DNA from: Veillonella agrestimuris
GTDB lineage: Bacteria; Bacillota; Negativicutes; Veillonellales; Veillonellaceae
Direction: 5' to 3'
Assembly (NCBI RefSeq): GCF_943193065.1
Contig: NZ_CALPCS010000013.1
Span: 1 to 64,000 of the forward strand
DNA length: 64,000 nt
The notes under the pieces are model-generated. The model ran no database searches, was not told the origin of the DNA, and saw nothing but the letters and a program-made list of their open reading frames with translations. This document shows positions 1-8,500 of this stretch, in pieces. Position numbers and translations under genes: made by a program. Every line of letters starts with the position of its first letter. Position 1 is the stretch's first letter.

Positions 1-66
1 TTATTTTTTTTGCAAAAAAATAATGTTGGTTGTGCCACCTTGATGGTGACACCCCAACATTTATTA
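1..66. other. Two adjacent strong hairpins downstream of the BrxF-like gene
   Basis: Bases 1-10 and 14-23 form a perfect 10-bp inverted repeat of T-rich and A-rich arms around the loop TGC. It is followed directly by a second stem in which ATGTTGG (24-30) pairs with CCAACAT (54-60) and the inner arms CCACC/GGTG extend it. Together they lie 3' of the minus-strand gene that ends at 129, so they could terminate it, or a gene coming from the left. No canonical T-tract follows the GC-containing stem on the minus strand, so terminator is only one reading. Confidence 0.45.
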
Positions 67-128
67 TAGAACCTTTTAACATCATATTCTGTTTCTTATG
101 AATAAGAATCCCAATCAACAATCTACCA

Positions 129-593
129 CTAATCAATCACCAATACGTGTCTTGGATTAGCAATAGTTACAACAGCATGTTTTGGATTGTTATTGTGTTC
201 TAAATAAAGTTGATTACCTTCTAAATGGCCTCGCCAACCAACGACAATAGGATAGGTTTTACTGATTGTCTTCAAAATATCTAGAGGTTCTAAATTTAGA
301 ATTGGTGCAAATAATACATTGATGCCATCTAATAAAACGACTTCGGTATCACTACGGGTCAAAGCGCGGCGAATAACTTCTTCTGCTAATTCAGGTCTAT
401 CATCGCGAGGGACTAATAAAATTTCCTCTTCAATGAGCTGTTTCGCTTCCAAGTATTTCCAGCCTTTTTGCTCCGACAATTCACGTATAATAGCGCTTTT
501 ACCAGAACCAGGACCGCCTACGATAAACAGTATGCGATCATCATCATTTTGAATTTCTGCCCAACGTTCTCTCACATCTTGTACAGTAACCAT
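129..593 (-). CDS. BrxF-like P-loop ATPase (BREX-3 family), orphan
   Basis: A 154-residue protein with a Walker A motif GGPGSGKS at residues 26-33 and a Walker B-like segment VVLLDGINVLF near residue 90. The order P-loop, LLD-x3-LF, LEPLDILKTIS, IVVGWRG, then a short beta-rich end, matches what I recall of BrxF, the small ATPase that opens BREX type 3 phage-defence operons. Assignment is from memory of the family pattern, not a search. The ribosome site is purine-rich (AGGAGGAAGAGGAT) directly before ATG. It is the last gene of a minus-strand chain and starts 27 bp after the exported-protein gene stops. None of the other BREX-3 genes (brxC, pglXI, brxHII, pglZ, brxA) is in the window, and hairpins follow it at once. 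An alternative is a generic small AAA/P-loop kinase-like protein. Confidence 0.6.
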   Translation of the reverse strand: MVTVQDVRERWAEIQNDDDRILFIVGGPGSGKSAIIRELSEQKGWKYLEAKQLIEEEILLVPRDDRPELAEEVIRRALTRSDTEVVLLDGINVLFAPILNLEPLDILKTISKTYPIVVGWRGHLEGNQLYLEHNNNPKHAVVTIANPRHVLVID

Positions 594-620
594 ATCCTCT
601 TCCTCCTTGCTGAAATCAGC

Positions 621-2141
621 CTATTTAACTGGTCTATCAGATAACATAACGGACTTGATATATTGGTTTTTATCATCTAGAGCGAACTGTAAATAGGTAT
701 TGTTCGATCTTGGATGTTTGTACTCGTATACGGTAGCAGTCCCCATATCAGTAGTAGATTCTACAATACGCGTCGGCATGCCGTATACAAAGAGGAGCAA
801 ATACTTCGTATCTCCTAATGCAATGCCACGACGAGTTGGCGTATAAATATTAAGCAACACGCGATTGATGAGACTCGCATGGTCTACGCTAACGCCGTAT
901 TCATTATAGCCAATGAAACTAGACCCAAATAACATCCCCTGTGTACGCCATTCGCTATTGGCATCATTAACAAATTTCTCGTTTAAACGAAGCCCACGAA
1001 GGACGAAATCATCATCAGTCATTTGGCCTGCTCTGAAATCATACATAGCAGCTTTCGGCAATCCAAAACGGGTCCACACTTGACCATCAATAAAATCGAT
1101 AGCTTCGATAGTATTATTTTTGATGGTGAAAGCAATATACCCTTTGCCTCTTGTAATAGTATTGCCAGATTGGCTATTACTATTAGTATTCGCTACGGCA
1201 GAGTTGAACCCCTCTTTTTGGGCCCATTCTTTTTCAGCATGGCCTTCATATAAAAAGATATATGATTCATTTTTCGCGTCGCGCCACATAGCATTTGGGC
1301 TACCATAGGCGAAAATCAATTCCATGCGCGAATTGCCAATACCAATATCGCGAACAGTGAGATAACCTTTATCGGTAGTGTGAATATTAGTAATCGTTCC
1401 TGTTGGGTAAAGATAAGTTGCCCCTTGTCCACGCAATTGATTATTATCCAATCTAGATTGATCAGGACCAGTATAAACAGTAATATCCGTGTTATCTCCA
1501 TGATAAGTAGTAAATACACCTTTTACAGTCTTTCTGGTAAATTCTGTTTCTCTAGCAGAATCAAATACATCCCCAAGGGCATAGACGATAGGGCTATCTT
1601 CGATACGTTGGACTTTCTTTGCGAAAATTAAGAAATCATCTAACGCCCCTAATGCCGGTAGGTCATTCGATGTATAACTGCGCCCAATTTCTGCCAAATT
1701 ATTACGCGAATCTACAGGCATAGAACCGCTATTTTCTTGTGCTGCTTGCCAGTATTGCAAAGAATCCCCAAAAGCAGTAATAGCCAACTGTTCCGCTAAC
1801 CAGCCTTTTTTAGATCGCACCGGTTCTTCACTAGGGTCTACTATAACAATATTCGGTAGGTCGTCAAAGTCATCATCTCCGTCTGTCGTACGAATTCCTG
1901 CTGATTCGTCACGCTCAGATACATCAATGTGATCAGCTATTTCAGAACTACCATTATCATCAACCTTATTCTCATCACTTTTAGCAGAAGTCTCACTTGT
2001 AATAGAGGCAATTGCTTGGCTATCGTTAAGCAATCGCTCCAGGGAAAACTCATTCGTCGCCCCGCTAGCAGCATAGCTCGTCGTCGACATAGCAGCGAGG
2101 ACGACAGCTGCTAAGGCAAGTCGTGATACTCTATCTTTCAT
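621..2141 (-). CDS. Exported protein with duplicated GxxxGDxxxxLLxxYGxP-type module
   Basis: A 506-residue protein with a clear Sec signal peptide (MKDRVSRLALAAVVLAAM, cleavage probably after SYA near residue 24). A low-complexity acidic stretch follows to about residue 100. The C-terminal half contains two copies of a similar module: first around RDIGIGNSRMELIFAYGSP and then RRGIALGDTKYLLLFVYGMP, each followed by a YxxLYE/YEY strand and a hydrophobic strand pair. This pattern recalls BamE/SmpA-like folds, but I do not recognise a named family. Its ATG overlaps the hypB stop by 4 bp (ATGA), which implies translational coupling. An exported protein coupled to a cytoplasmic hydrogenase nickel-loading gene is unusual. 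Function unknown. Confidence 0.8.
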   Translation of the reverse strand: MKDRVSRLALAAVVLAAMSTTSYAASGATNEFSLERLLNDSQAIASITSETSAKSDENKVDDNGSSEIADHIDVSERDESAGIRTTDGDDDFDDLPNIVIVDPSEEPVRSKKGWLAEQLAITAFGDSLQYWQAAQENSGSMPVDSRNNLAEIGRSYTSNDLPALGALDDFLIFAKKVQRIEDSPIVYALGDVFDSARETEFTRKTVKGVFTTYHGDNTDITVYTGPDQSRLDNNQLRGQGATYLYPTGTITNIHTTDKGYLTVRDIGIGNSRMELIFAYGSPNAMWRDAKNESYIFLYEGHAEKEWAQKEGFNSAVANTNSNSQSGNTITRGKGYIAFTIKNNTIEAIDFIDGQVWTRFGLPKAAMYDFRAGQMTDDDFVLRGLRLNEKFVNDANSEWRTQGMLFGSSFIGYNEYGVSVDHASLINRVLLNIYTPTRRGIALGDTKYLLLFVYGMPTRIVESTTDMGTATVYEYKHPRSNNTYLQFALDDKNQYIKSVMLSDRPVK

Positions 2142-2791
2142 CGTCTATTCTCCATTTGTTCTCGTACCCATGCGAGCCATGGTGCTAAACCGTCTTTTGC
2201 AGTACAGCTCACTTCAAAGACAGCCCCTGTAGGATTTAAATTGTTAATATCTTTGAGGGCTTGCTCTCTGTTAAAAGGCACATACGGGAGCAAGTCTATT
2301 TTATTCAATAGCACTGCTTTTGATTCTTTAAAAATAAGAGGATATTTCAATGGTTTATCTTCTCCTTCAGTGACGGATAAAACAGTAACCTTCATAGCCT
2401 CACCAATTTCAAATTCCGCAGGGCACACTAAATTCCCTACATTTTCTATTATGATCATGTCCAATGCATCTAAGTCTAATTCTTCTAAGGCATCTTCGAT
2501 CATATGCGCATCTAAATGACAGCCCCCTACAGTGTTGATTTGGATAACTGGCACGCCTAGGGCATGAATGCGTTCTGCATCTTGGTTCGTAAATAAATCA
2601 CCTTCAATGACGGCAATGTTGTAATCTTTTGATAAGTCTTGTAACGTTGCCTCTAACAACGATGTCTTACCGGCCCCAGGGGAGCCCATCAAATTAAAGA
2701 CGAATATATTTTTTTCTTCGAATCGTTGTCGCAATGTATCGGCAATGGCATCATTTTTAGCGAGCACATTCGTTTTAACTTCTACTTGCAT
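2138..2791 (-). CDS. Hydrogenase nickel incorporation GTPase HypB
   Basis: A 217-residue SIMIBI-class GTPase that delivers nickel to [NiFe] hydrogenase precursors together with HypA. Seen directly: the P-loop GSPGAGKTS at residues 36-44, EGDLFTNQDA, the metal-site motif GGCHLDAHM, NVGNLVCPAEF, and the base-specificity motif NKIDL. The Cys-His pair and the second Cys form the G-domain nickel/zinc site. The N terminus is short and lacks both the CxxCGC high-affinity site and a His-rich stretch found in some HypB proteins. It lies 96 bp downstream of hypA in the same orientation. The hydrogenase structural genes are not in the window. Confidence 0.95.
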   Translation of the reverse strand: MQVEVKTNVLAKNDAIADTLRQRFEEKNIFVFNLMGSPGAGKTSLLEATLQDLSKDYNIAVIEGDLFTNQDAERIHALGVPVIQINTVGGCHLDAHMIEDALEELDLDALDMIIIENVGNLVCPAEFEIGEAMKVTVLSVTEGEDKPLKYPLIFKESKAVLLNKIDLLPYVPFNREQALKDINNLNPTGAVFEVSCTAKDGLAPWLAWVREQMENRR

Positions 2792-2887
2792 AATAACCTC
2801 AATTTATATAGATACTGTGTTCATGTCAGGCTGAATCAAGGGGGGTAATTTATATAAGCTTAATTAACACCAAATTAATATATACAA

Positions 2888-3229
2888 TTAATCAATATCG
2901 ATAGACGTAACCTGCAATTCCCGGCCCCCGATAGTATTGATTATATTACTTTCACAACTAGGACATATGAAAGTTCGATCTTTCACATCAAATACGGTGT
3001 TGCAATCTAAACATTGTCCAGTAATAGGAATTCTGCGAATGTCTAGTGTAGACCCTTCTGCAGGAGAGCCTTGCGTAACCGCATCCCAACAAAAGAGAAG
3101 CGCATCTGGCTCGACACCGCTCATGAGACCTAAGTCAAGTTGTACCGAGTGAATAACGGTAGCCTTATGTTGATGCATCGTATCTAAGGAAATATCGAGA
3201 ATCCCTTCAGCGATAGACATCTCATGCAT
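2888..3229 (-). CDS. Hydrogenase maturation nickel metallochaperone HypA
   Basis: A 113-residue protein that begins MHEMSIAEG, where His2 and Glu3 form the known N-terminal nickel site. The zinc ribbon is complete, with CxxC pairs at residues 73/76 and 89/92. I chose the start at 3229 because the MHE start is invariant in the family; an in-frame upstream codon at 3241 would add MRLT in front and bury the nickel site. With this start the gene overlaps the end of folD by 8 bp, so the two are probably translated in a coupled way. HypB follows on the same strand. Confidence 0.94.
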   Translation of the reverse strand: MHEMSIAEGILDISLDTMHQHKATVIHSVQLDLGLMSGVEPDALLFCWDAVTQGSPAEGSTLDIRRIPITGQCLDCNTVFDVKDRTFICPSCESNIINTIGGRELQVTSIDID

Positions 3230-4049
3230 GGTAAGCCTCATATACGGCGGCTAGCATCATCGTAGTCGTCACAGAACCTACTCCACCTGGTACAGGTGTA
3301 ATAGCGCTAGCTACTTGGCTAACCGCTTCATAATCGACATCACCTACAGTTTTTCCATCTAATTCATTAATGCCTACGTCAATAACGACAGCACCAGCTT
3401 TCACCATGTCGGCCGTAATCATATGGGCACGACCAGCAGCGGCGATAACAATATCACCTTGGCGAACGTGATGCGCTAAATCAGCGGTCCGAGAATGGCA
3501 AATTGATACGGTTGCATTCCGCTCAAGAGCCATCAACGCTACCGGTTTACCGATTACTTGACTGCGACCCACAACAACGACGTGTTTCCCTTCCACAGGA
3601 ATGTCATAATAGTCGAGAATCGCCATGCAAGCCTTCGCTGTACACGGTGCAAAACCACCTTTACTAGCCGTTACGAGACCGATATTGTAAGTCGTCAATC
3701 CATCAATATCTTTTTTAGGATTGAGAGCGTCAATGAGCTTTTCTGTATCGACTTGTTCTGGCATTGGCATGAGTGGCAAAATACCATGAATAGAGTCGTC
3801 ATCGTTGAGCTCCATTAAAGCCGCATATACTTCGTCATGGGTCGCTGTCTCAGACAATTGGGTGCGCACAAAGCGATAACCAAAATTTTTCGCTGTTTTC
3901 TCCATAAAATCAGCGTACATCATCGCTCCGTGATCATTGCCGACTAGAAGCACCGCCATAGTAATAACATCACTTCCGATGGCTGCTACTTTTTCTTGCA
4001 ATCTAGCTTTATGAGCATCAGCTACAGCTTTACCACGCAATTCTATCAT
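3222..4049 (-). CDS. FolD-type methylene-THF dehydrogenase with altered cyclohydrolase site
   Basis: A 275-residue tetrahydrofolate-dependent C1 enzyme of normal FolD length. The NAD(P) domain is intact (VVVVGRSQVIGKP, then PVPGGVGSVTT near the C terminus) and the KDIDG motif is present at 113-117. However, the catalytic lysine of the YxxxK motif is replaced by Met49 (Y45-A-D-F-M49), and the active-site Gln of the usual VQLPLP segment is replaced by Leu93 (PLMPMP). Against E. coli FolD recalled from memory these are the positions of Lys54 and Gln98, both needed for cyclohydrolase chemistry. The reductase/dehydrogenase half may therefore work alone, with a separate FchA or second FolD supplying cyclohydrolase activity. 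It heads a chain with hypA and hypB and starts 26 bp after the PBP gene. Confidence 0.88.
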   Translation of the reverse strand: MIELRGKAVADAHKARLQEKVAAIGSDVITMAVLLVGNDHGAMMYADFMEKTAKNFGYRFVRTQLSETATHDEVYAALMELNDDDSIHGILPLMPMPEQVDTEKLIDALNPKKDIDGLTTYNIGLVTASKGGFAPCTAKACMAILDYYDIPVEGKHVVVVGRSQVIGKPVALMALERNATVSICHSRTADLAHHVRQGDIVIAAAGRAHMITADMVKAGAVVIDVGINELDGKTVGDVDYEAVSQVASAITPVPGGVGSVTTTMMLAAVYEAYHA

Positions 4050-4075
4050 ATCTTTACCTTTCTCGTCATAACTAA

Positions 4076-6073
4076 TTAATGAGTGAAATATACGGTCACA
4101 GCAGTACCTTTGTCGACTGCGGACCCTGGTTCTTCATCTTGGGAAATAGCTCGCCCCGTCCCTTCTGGTTTAAAAGATAAACCTGCTTTATGGAGCCAAT
4201 CACGCACTTCCCCAAAGGTAAAACCTGCGAAGTTCGGCACTACCACTTGCCCAGAAGCATTCGTATTAACCGGTGGTAAGGATAATGTTTGAACTGGCAC
4301 CACTGGTACATCGTCTTTTACATATGGTGAAATTTGGTAATACCGTACCAATTGAGAGACAATATCTTTAAATACAGGAGCCGCAATTTGACCACCGTAA
4401 ATTGAACCCTTCCCTGGATCATCGATAGTGACAAGAACAACAAATCGTGGTTGTTCTACAGGACCAAAACCAATAAAAGACGCAATATAACGGCCCGCTA
4501 AATAACCGCCATTTTTGGTATCTAGTTTTTCCGCCGTCCCTGTTTTACCGCCAAAGCGATAGCCTTCTACCATGGCTTTCGCTCCGCCCCCTTCGGATAC
4601 TTCTTTTTCCAAAATCTCTACGATTTCTTTAGCAATTTCTGGGGGAACCGGTTGACCGACTTTTTCAGGTTCCGTCGTTTTCACAACTTCCCCTTTGTCG
4701 TTGTTGTAGGACTTAATGATGTGTGGTTTCATCATAATGCCACCGTTAGCAACAGCACCAAAGGCACGCACCATTTGGAGTGGCGTTACTGCAATACCTT
4801 GACCGATAGACATAGTCGCAATATCAAGGCGGCTCATGTCAGCTGGATTGTCATATAAAATACCATCCCCTTCGCCAGGCAATTCAATACCCGTAGCGTG
4901 ACCAAATCCGTAGGCATCCATATATTTTGAAAGCGTTTCTGCCCCTGTGGCATTACCAATTTCCGCCATTCCCGTATTGATGGAATATTTTAAAATATCG
5001 ATGAGCCTAACAGGGCCATAACCTTCACCATTCCAGTTCCGTATCACATGACCATTCGCCATAAAGGAACCAGTATCATTATAGACTTGATTTAAACTCC
5101 ATTTGCCAGATGCCAAGGCAGCCGACGCAATGAGCGGTTTAAAAGTAGACCCTGGTTCGTATAAATTCGTAACGGCAATATTTTTAAACTCCGCTTCTGT
5201 CCCTTTGTCATAGAAATTAGGATCATAGGTCGGACGATTAGCCATAGCTAAAATTTCACCTGTCATCGGGTCCATAACGATAACGCTAGCATTCGTAGCA
5301 CCTGTATCGTCCATGGCTTTATCAAGGGCCCGTTCCGCGATGAACTGTACGTTCTCATCGATGGTGAGGGTTACACTTTTCCCTTTATCAGGTAAATATT
5401 TAGAAAGGACGGAGCCAAAAATAGCGTACCCATTGCCATCAGTAGCAACGAGCTCCATTTGAACGCCCCCTTTTAATTCTTCGTCGAGAACCATTTCAAG
5501 GCCCCCTAAGCCTTTGTCATCCGTTCCTACAAAGCCAAGAACTTGCGCCGCCAAATTGCCATTAGGATAGTAGCGCTTAGACTCTTCCACGAAGTTGAGA
5601 CCTACAATTTGATGTTCCTCTATAGCTTGCTCTAAAGCCTTCGATTTATCAGCATCCATCATGCGATTAATCCAAACGAAAGCCGTATCTTCTTTGAGAG
5701 CTTTTGCGATGTCCTCTTCTTTCATCTCCACATAAGGAGCAATGATACGAGCAATGTCCTCAGGCGTTTGTTTAATCATCTTCGGATCCGCGTAGAGAGA
5801 CTTCGTCACTACACTCATAGCCAAAGGACGACCATGGCGATCATAAATAGTACCGCGCGGCGATTGAAGTTTTCGATTCTCTTGAACTTGGCTCAAGTTC
5901 TGCGCTTGCCGCTCCGCCCCTTGGACGATTTGAATCATCCCTAATTTACCGACAATGCCTACAGCAGATAACAATAAAATCCAAGCAAACAATTCAATGC
6001 GAGCATTTTTACTGCCAAAGGTATTACGGCGTATTAACTTTTGTTTCCATTTTGCAAAGAAACCTTGTTTCAT
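4076..6073 (-). CDS. PASTA-domain penicillin-binding protein (FtsI/SpoVD-type transpeptidase)
   Basis: A 665-residue class B PBP that cross-links peptidoglycan at the cell surface. Residues 1-25 are basic and cytoplasmic, one membrane anchor spans about 29-51, and the PBP dimerisation domain begins at RGTIYDRHGRPLA. The transpeptidase motifs are all present: S309-TFK312, S364-IN, and K510-TG. A single PASTA domain occupies about 609-663. The PASTA end favours the FtsI/SpoVD division and sporulation branch over the elongasome PBP2. It starts 1 bp after the stop of cca, and folD follows. Which of division or another process it serves cannot be told from sequence. Confidence 0.92.
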   Translation of the reverse strand: MKQGFFAKWKQKLIRRNTFGSKNARIELFAWILLLSAVGIVGKLGMIQIVQGAERQAQNLSQVQENRKLQSPRGTIYDRHGRPLAMSVVTKSLYADPKMIKQTPEDIARIIAPYVEMKEEDIAKALKEDTAFVWINRMMDADKSKALEQAIEEHQIVGLNFVEESKRYYPNGNLAAQVLGFVGTDDKGLGGLEMVLDEELKGGVQMELVATDGNGYAIFGSVLSKYLPDKGKSVTLTIDENVQFIAERALDKAMDDTGATNASVIVMDPMTGEILAMANRPTYDPNFYDKGTEAEFKNIAVTNLYEPGSTFKPLIASAALASGKWSLNQVYNDTGSFMANGHVIRNWNGEGYGPVRLIDILKYSINTGMAEIGNATGAETLSKYMDAYGFGHATGIELPGEGDGILYDNPADMSRLDIATMSIGQGIAVTPLQMVRAFGAVANGGIMMKPHIIKSYNNDKGEVVKTTEPEKVGQPVPPEIAKEIVEILEKEVSEGGGAKAMVEGYRFGGKTGTAEKLDTKNGGYLAGRYIASFIGFGPVEQPRFVVLVTIDDPGKGSIYGGQIAAPVFKDIVSQLVRYYQISPYVKDDVPVVPVQTLSLPPVNTNASGQVVVPNFAGFTFGEVRDWLHKAGLSFKPEGTGRAISQDEEPGSAVDKGTAVTVYFTH

Positions 6074-6074
6074 C

Positions 6075-7505
6075 TTATTGAACTTCCTCTTTTGGTGCTA
6101 TAGGGCGTTGAAATTTATTGGACAACGCTTGTACTAGCACATCTGGTTCATTCTTCAAAACTCCATTTTGTACTTGTTGCAATAAATACTGCAAGCCTTC
6201 TGCAATACGATTACCGGCTACAGTAAAAATACGATTATCGTAATTCAAATCTTTCGTATGAACAGGTATTAATAGACTCAAATCTGCCATACACTCTGCA
6301 AACGCCAAGGTCCCATCCGTAGCAGCATAAGGCTTGCCGCAACCTAATACATCGGCGGCACACACATGGCCCAATTGTAACCACGCTTCTCGCATGATTT
6401 GACTATCTCTAAACTCACCGCTTCGCGCTTCTTTGCGAACCCACTTCTTCTCATCGGCCTCTCCATGCTGCACGAAAAAATGAAAGCGCATATGATTTTT
6501 CACAATCCACGATACGCGGCGCACAAATGTTTTTGGATAACCGAGACGAGTCAATAATTCCTGTGCCATTTCAGCTCCTAATACATCGTGCCCGCGGTCC
6601 GTAATGCGACCATCAATGATGGCTCGTATGCCAGGCATACCTTTTGCTACATCATGCAATAAAGCCCCCCACCGCAACAACAGATCTGGTTCCGTATGAG
6701 ACACTACCGCCAATGTATGATACCATCCATCAAACTCATGAAATGCCTTCTCTTGAGGTAAATCCACCAAATGGTAGAGCTCCGGTAATATCGGTAATTC
6801 TCGCACTGTTCCATGGTCTACAACGCGGCACGAACATTCGGCTAATCGAGATTGAACGAGTATATCGAGCCCTTTAGCTACTGCCGGTTCCATCATGAGA
6901 CGATCAATTTCATTGCGCACACGCTCTAGTGATAAACCTTTCACTCGATGAAATGCTTTCGGCATAGCCGCTAACAAATCCTGATGAGGCAAGAAATCTA
7001 GCTTCGCCACAAAACGACAAGCTCTAAATAGGCGGAGTGCATCTTCTTGAAACCGTTCCACTGGATTACCGATAGTGCGGAGCACTTTATTCTTTAAGTC
7101 CTTTCGCCCTCCTACGAGGTCAATAACTTCTTGGTATCGGTTCATAGCCATCCCATTAACGGTAAAATCGCGGCGCAACACATCTTCTTCTAATGTATCT
7201 GCATAAGTAATCTCTTCTGGTCTATGACTATCAATTCCATAACGCTCTTTGCGATAGGTAGCAATTTCATAGTGTGCCCCATCGAGGATAGCCACCACAA
7301 CGCCAAAGGACTTACCTACAACACCAGGTGTATCGATACCGTACTGGTCTAATACTTGAACCACTTGTTCTGGACGAGCAGACGTAACAATGTCAAAATC
7401 ATGAGGCTCTACGCCCATCAGTACATCTCGAACAGCGCCACCAATAATGAAAGCTTCATAACCGGCATTCTCCAATATAGTTAATAATCGCAAAGCTCCT
7501 TCCAT
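6075..7505 (-). CDS. CCA-adding tRNA nucleotidyltransferase with HD domain
   Basis: A 476-residue class II nucleotidyltransferase that repairs or adds the tRNA 3' CCA. The head domain shows GGAVRD, the metal-binding DFDIVT and RRDFTVNGMAMN. The neck follows, and a C-terminal HD phosphohydrolase-like domain carries LLHDVAKG and RGHDVLGAE. I place the start at the ATG at 7505 because a perfect AAAGGAGG lies 7 bases in front of it; an upstream in-frame start at 7529 would put that ribosome site inside the gene. It is the first gene of the chain that continues with the PBP and folD. Confidence 0.93.
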   Translation of the reverse strand: MEGALRLLTILENAGYEAFIIGGAVRDVLMGVEPHDFDIVTSARPEQVVQVLDQYGIDTPGVVGKSFGVVVAILDGAHYEIATYRKERYGIDSHRPEEITYADTLEEDVLRRDFTVNGMAMNRYQEVIDLVGGRKDLKNKVLRTIGNPVERFQEDALRLFRACRFVAKLDFLPHQDLLAAMPKAFHRVKGLSLERVRNEIDRLMMEPAVAKGLDILVQSRLAECSCRVVDHGTVRELPILPELYHLVDLPQEKAFHEFDGWYHTLAVVSHTEPDLLLRWGALLHDVAKGMPGIRAIIDGRITDRGHDVLGAEMAQELLTRLGYPKTFVRRVSWIVKNHMRFHFFVQHGEADEKKWVRKEARSGEFRDSQIMREAWLQLGHVCAADVLGCGKPYAATDGTLAFAECMADLSLLIPVHTKDLNYDNRIFTVAGNRIAEGLQYLLQQVQNGVLKNEPDVLVQALSNKFQRPIAPKEEVQ

Positions 7506-7619
7506 CGTCACGCCTCCTTTCCTACTCATCTATCAAAACGCGCCTACTACACGCTTAGTTAAGCCTATGTTTTATTATACTATACATAAAATAAAAACGT
7601 TTAGTCCTAGTACAACAAA

Positions 7620-8492
7620 CTATAGCGATTGTACTCGTTCTGCTATGGCCAAACCTGTAGGTGTCACCGCAAGGCCCCCATCGCTCGTTTCTCGTAACGC
7701 CGCTGGCATTGCCCGACCAATATTATTCATCGCTTCGATGACATCGTCAGCAGGAATTTGGCTTTCAATACCTGCTAGGGCTAATTCTGCAGCCGTAATT
7801 GCATGCACAGCATACACACCGTTCCGCTTCACACAAGGCACTTCTACGAGACCTGCTACAGGATCGCACGCAAGACCGAGCAAGTTTTTCATACCTAATG
7901 CAATGGCTTGCACCACTTGGTATGGCGTGCCCCCTAGCATTTCTACGATAGCAGAAGCAGCCATACAAGCAGCTGTGCCGATTTCCGCTTGACAACCGCC
8001 AACAGCACCAGCTACACAGGCGCGGTTGGCTACTACATTGCCTACCCCAGAAGAAGCAAGGAAACCTTTCACCATCGCATCTGCATCGAGTTGATACTCC
8101 TCTGCTACGGCTTGTACCGCACCAGGCATAACACCACAAGAACCAGCCGTCGGACATGCTACGATGCGGAACATTTTAGCATTCGCTTCATTCACCGCAA
8201 TGGCATAGGTCATCGCTTTGTACGCAATATCACTCATCAAACGAGGCTTACCAGCATGTAAAGTAGCTGCATCACCGCCAGACATGTTCGACTGAGTTCG
8301 TTCTATATGATTTAACCCATCTTGAATAGAGCTTTCAAAAATAGCGAGGCGCCGTTTAATTTCAGCAACAATTTCCTCTTCGCTACGATCGTAAGCTTCT
8401 AATTCATGGCGGATCACTACGTCACCGAAGGAAATCTGATGCTCTTCGGCGAGGCGCAATATATCGCCAATCGTTTCATATGTATAACTCAT
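7620..8492 (-). CDS. L-serine dehydratase, iron-sulfur-dependent, alpha subunit
   Basis: The catalytic subunit of the two-chain oxygen-sensitive L-serine deaminase that makes pyruvate and ammonia. Cysteine ligands for the [4Fe-4S] cluster are visible in CPTAGSCG (about residues 113-120) and in CDPVAGLVEVPC (about 206-217), with SGVGNVVANRA and AVGGCQAEIG between them. The ribosome site AGGAGG lies one base before a first ATG and four before a second, so I chose the second (8492, MSYTYET). It follows sdaAB by 8 bp and forms an operon with it. Confidence 0.95.
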   Translation of the reverse strand: MSYTYETIGDILRLAEEHQISFGDVVIRHELEAYDRSEEEIVAEIKRRLAIFESSIQDGLNHIERTQSNMSGGDAATLHAGKPRLMSDIAYKAMTYAIAVNEANAKMFRIVACPTAGSCGVMPGAVQAVAEEYQLDADAMVKGFLASSGVGNVVANRACVAGAVGGCQAEIGTAACMAASAIVEMLGGTPYQVVQAIALGMKNLLGLACDPVAGLVEVPCVKRNGVYAVHAITAAELALAGIESQIPADDVIEAMNNIGRAMPAALRETSDGGLAVTPTGLAIAERVQSL

Positions 8493-8500
8493 CATACCTC

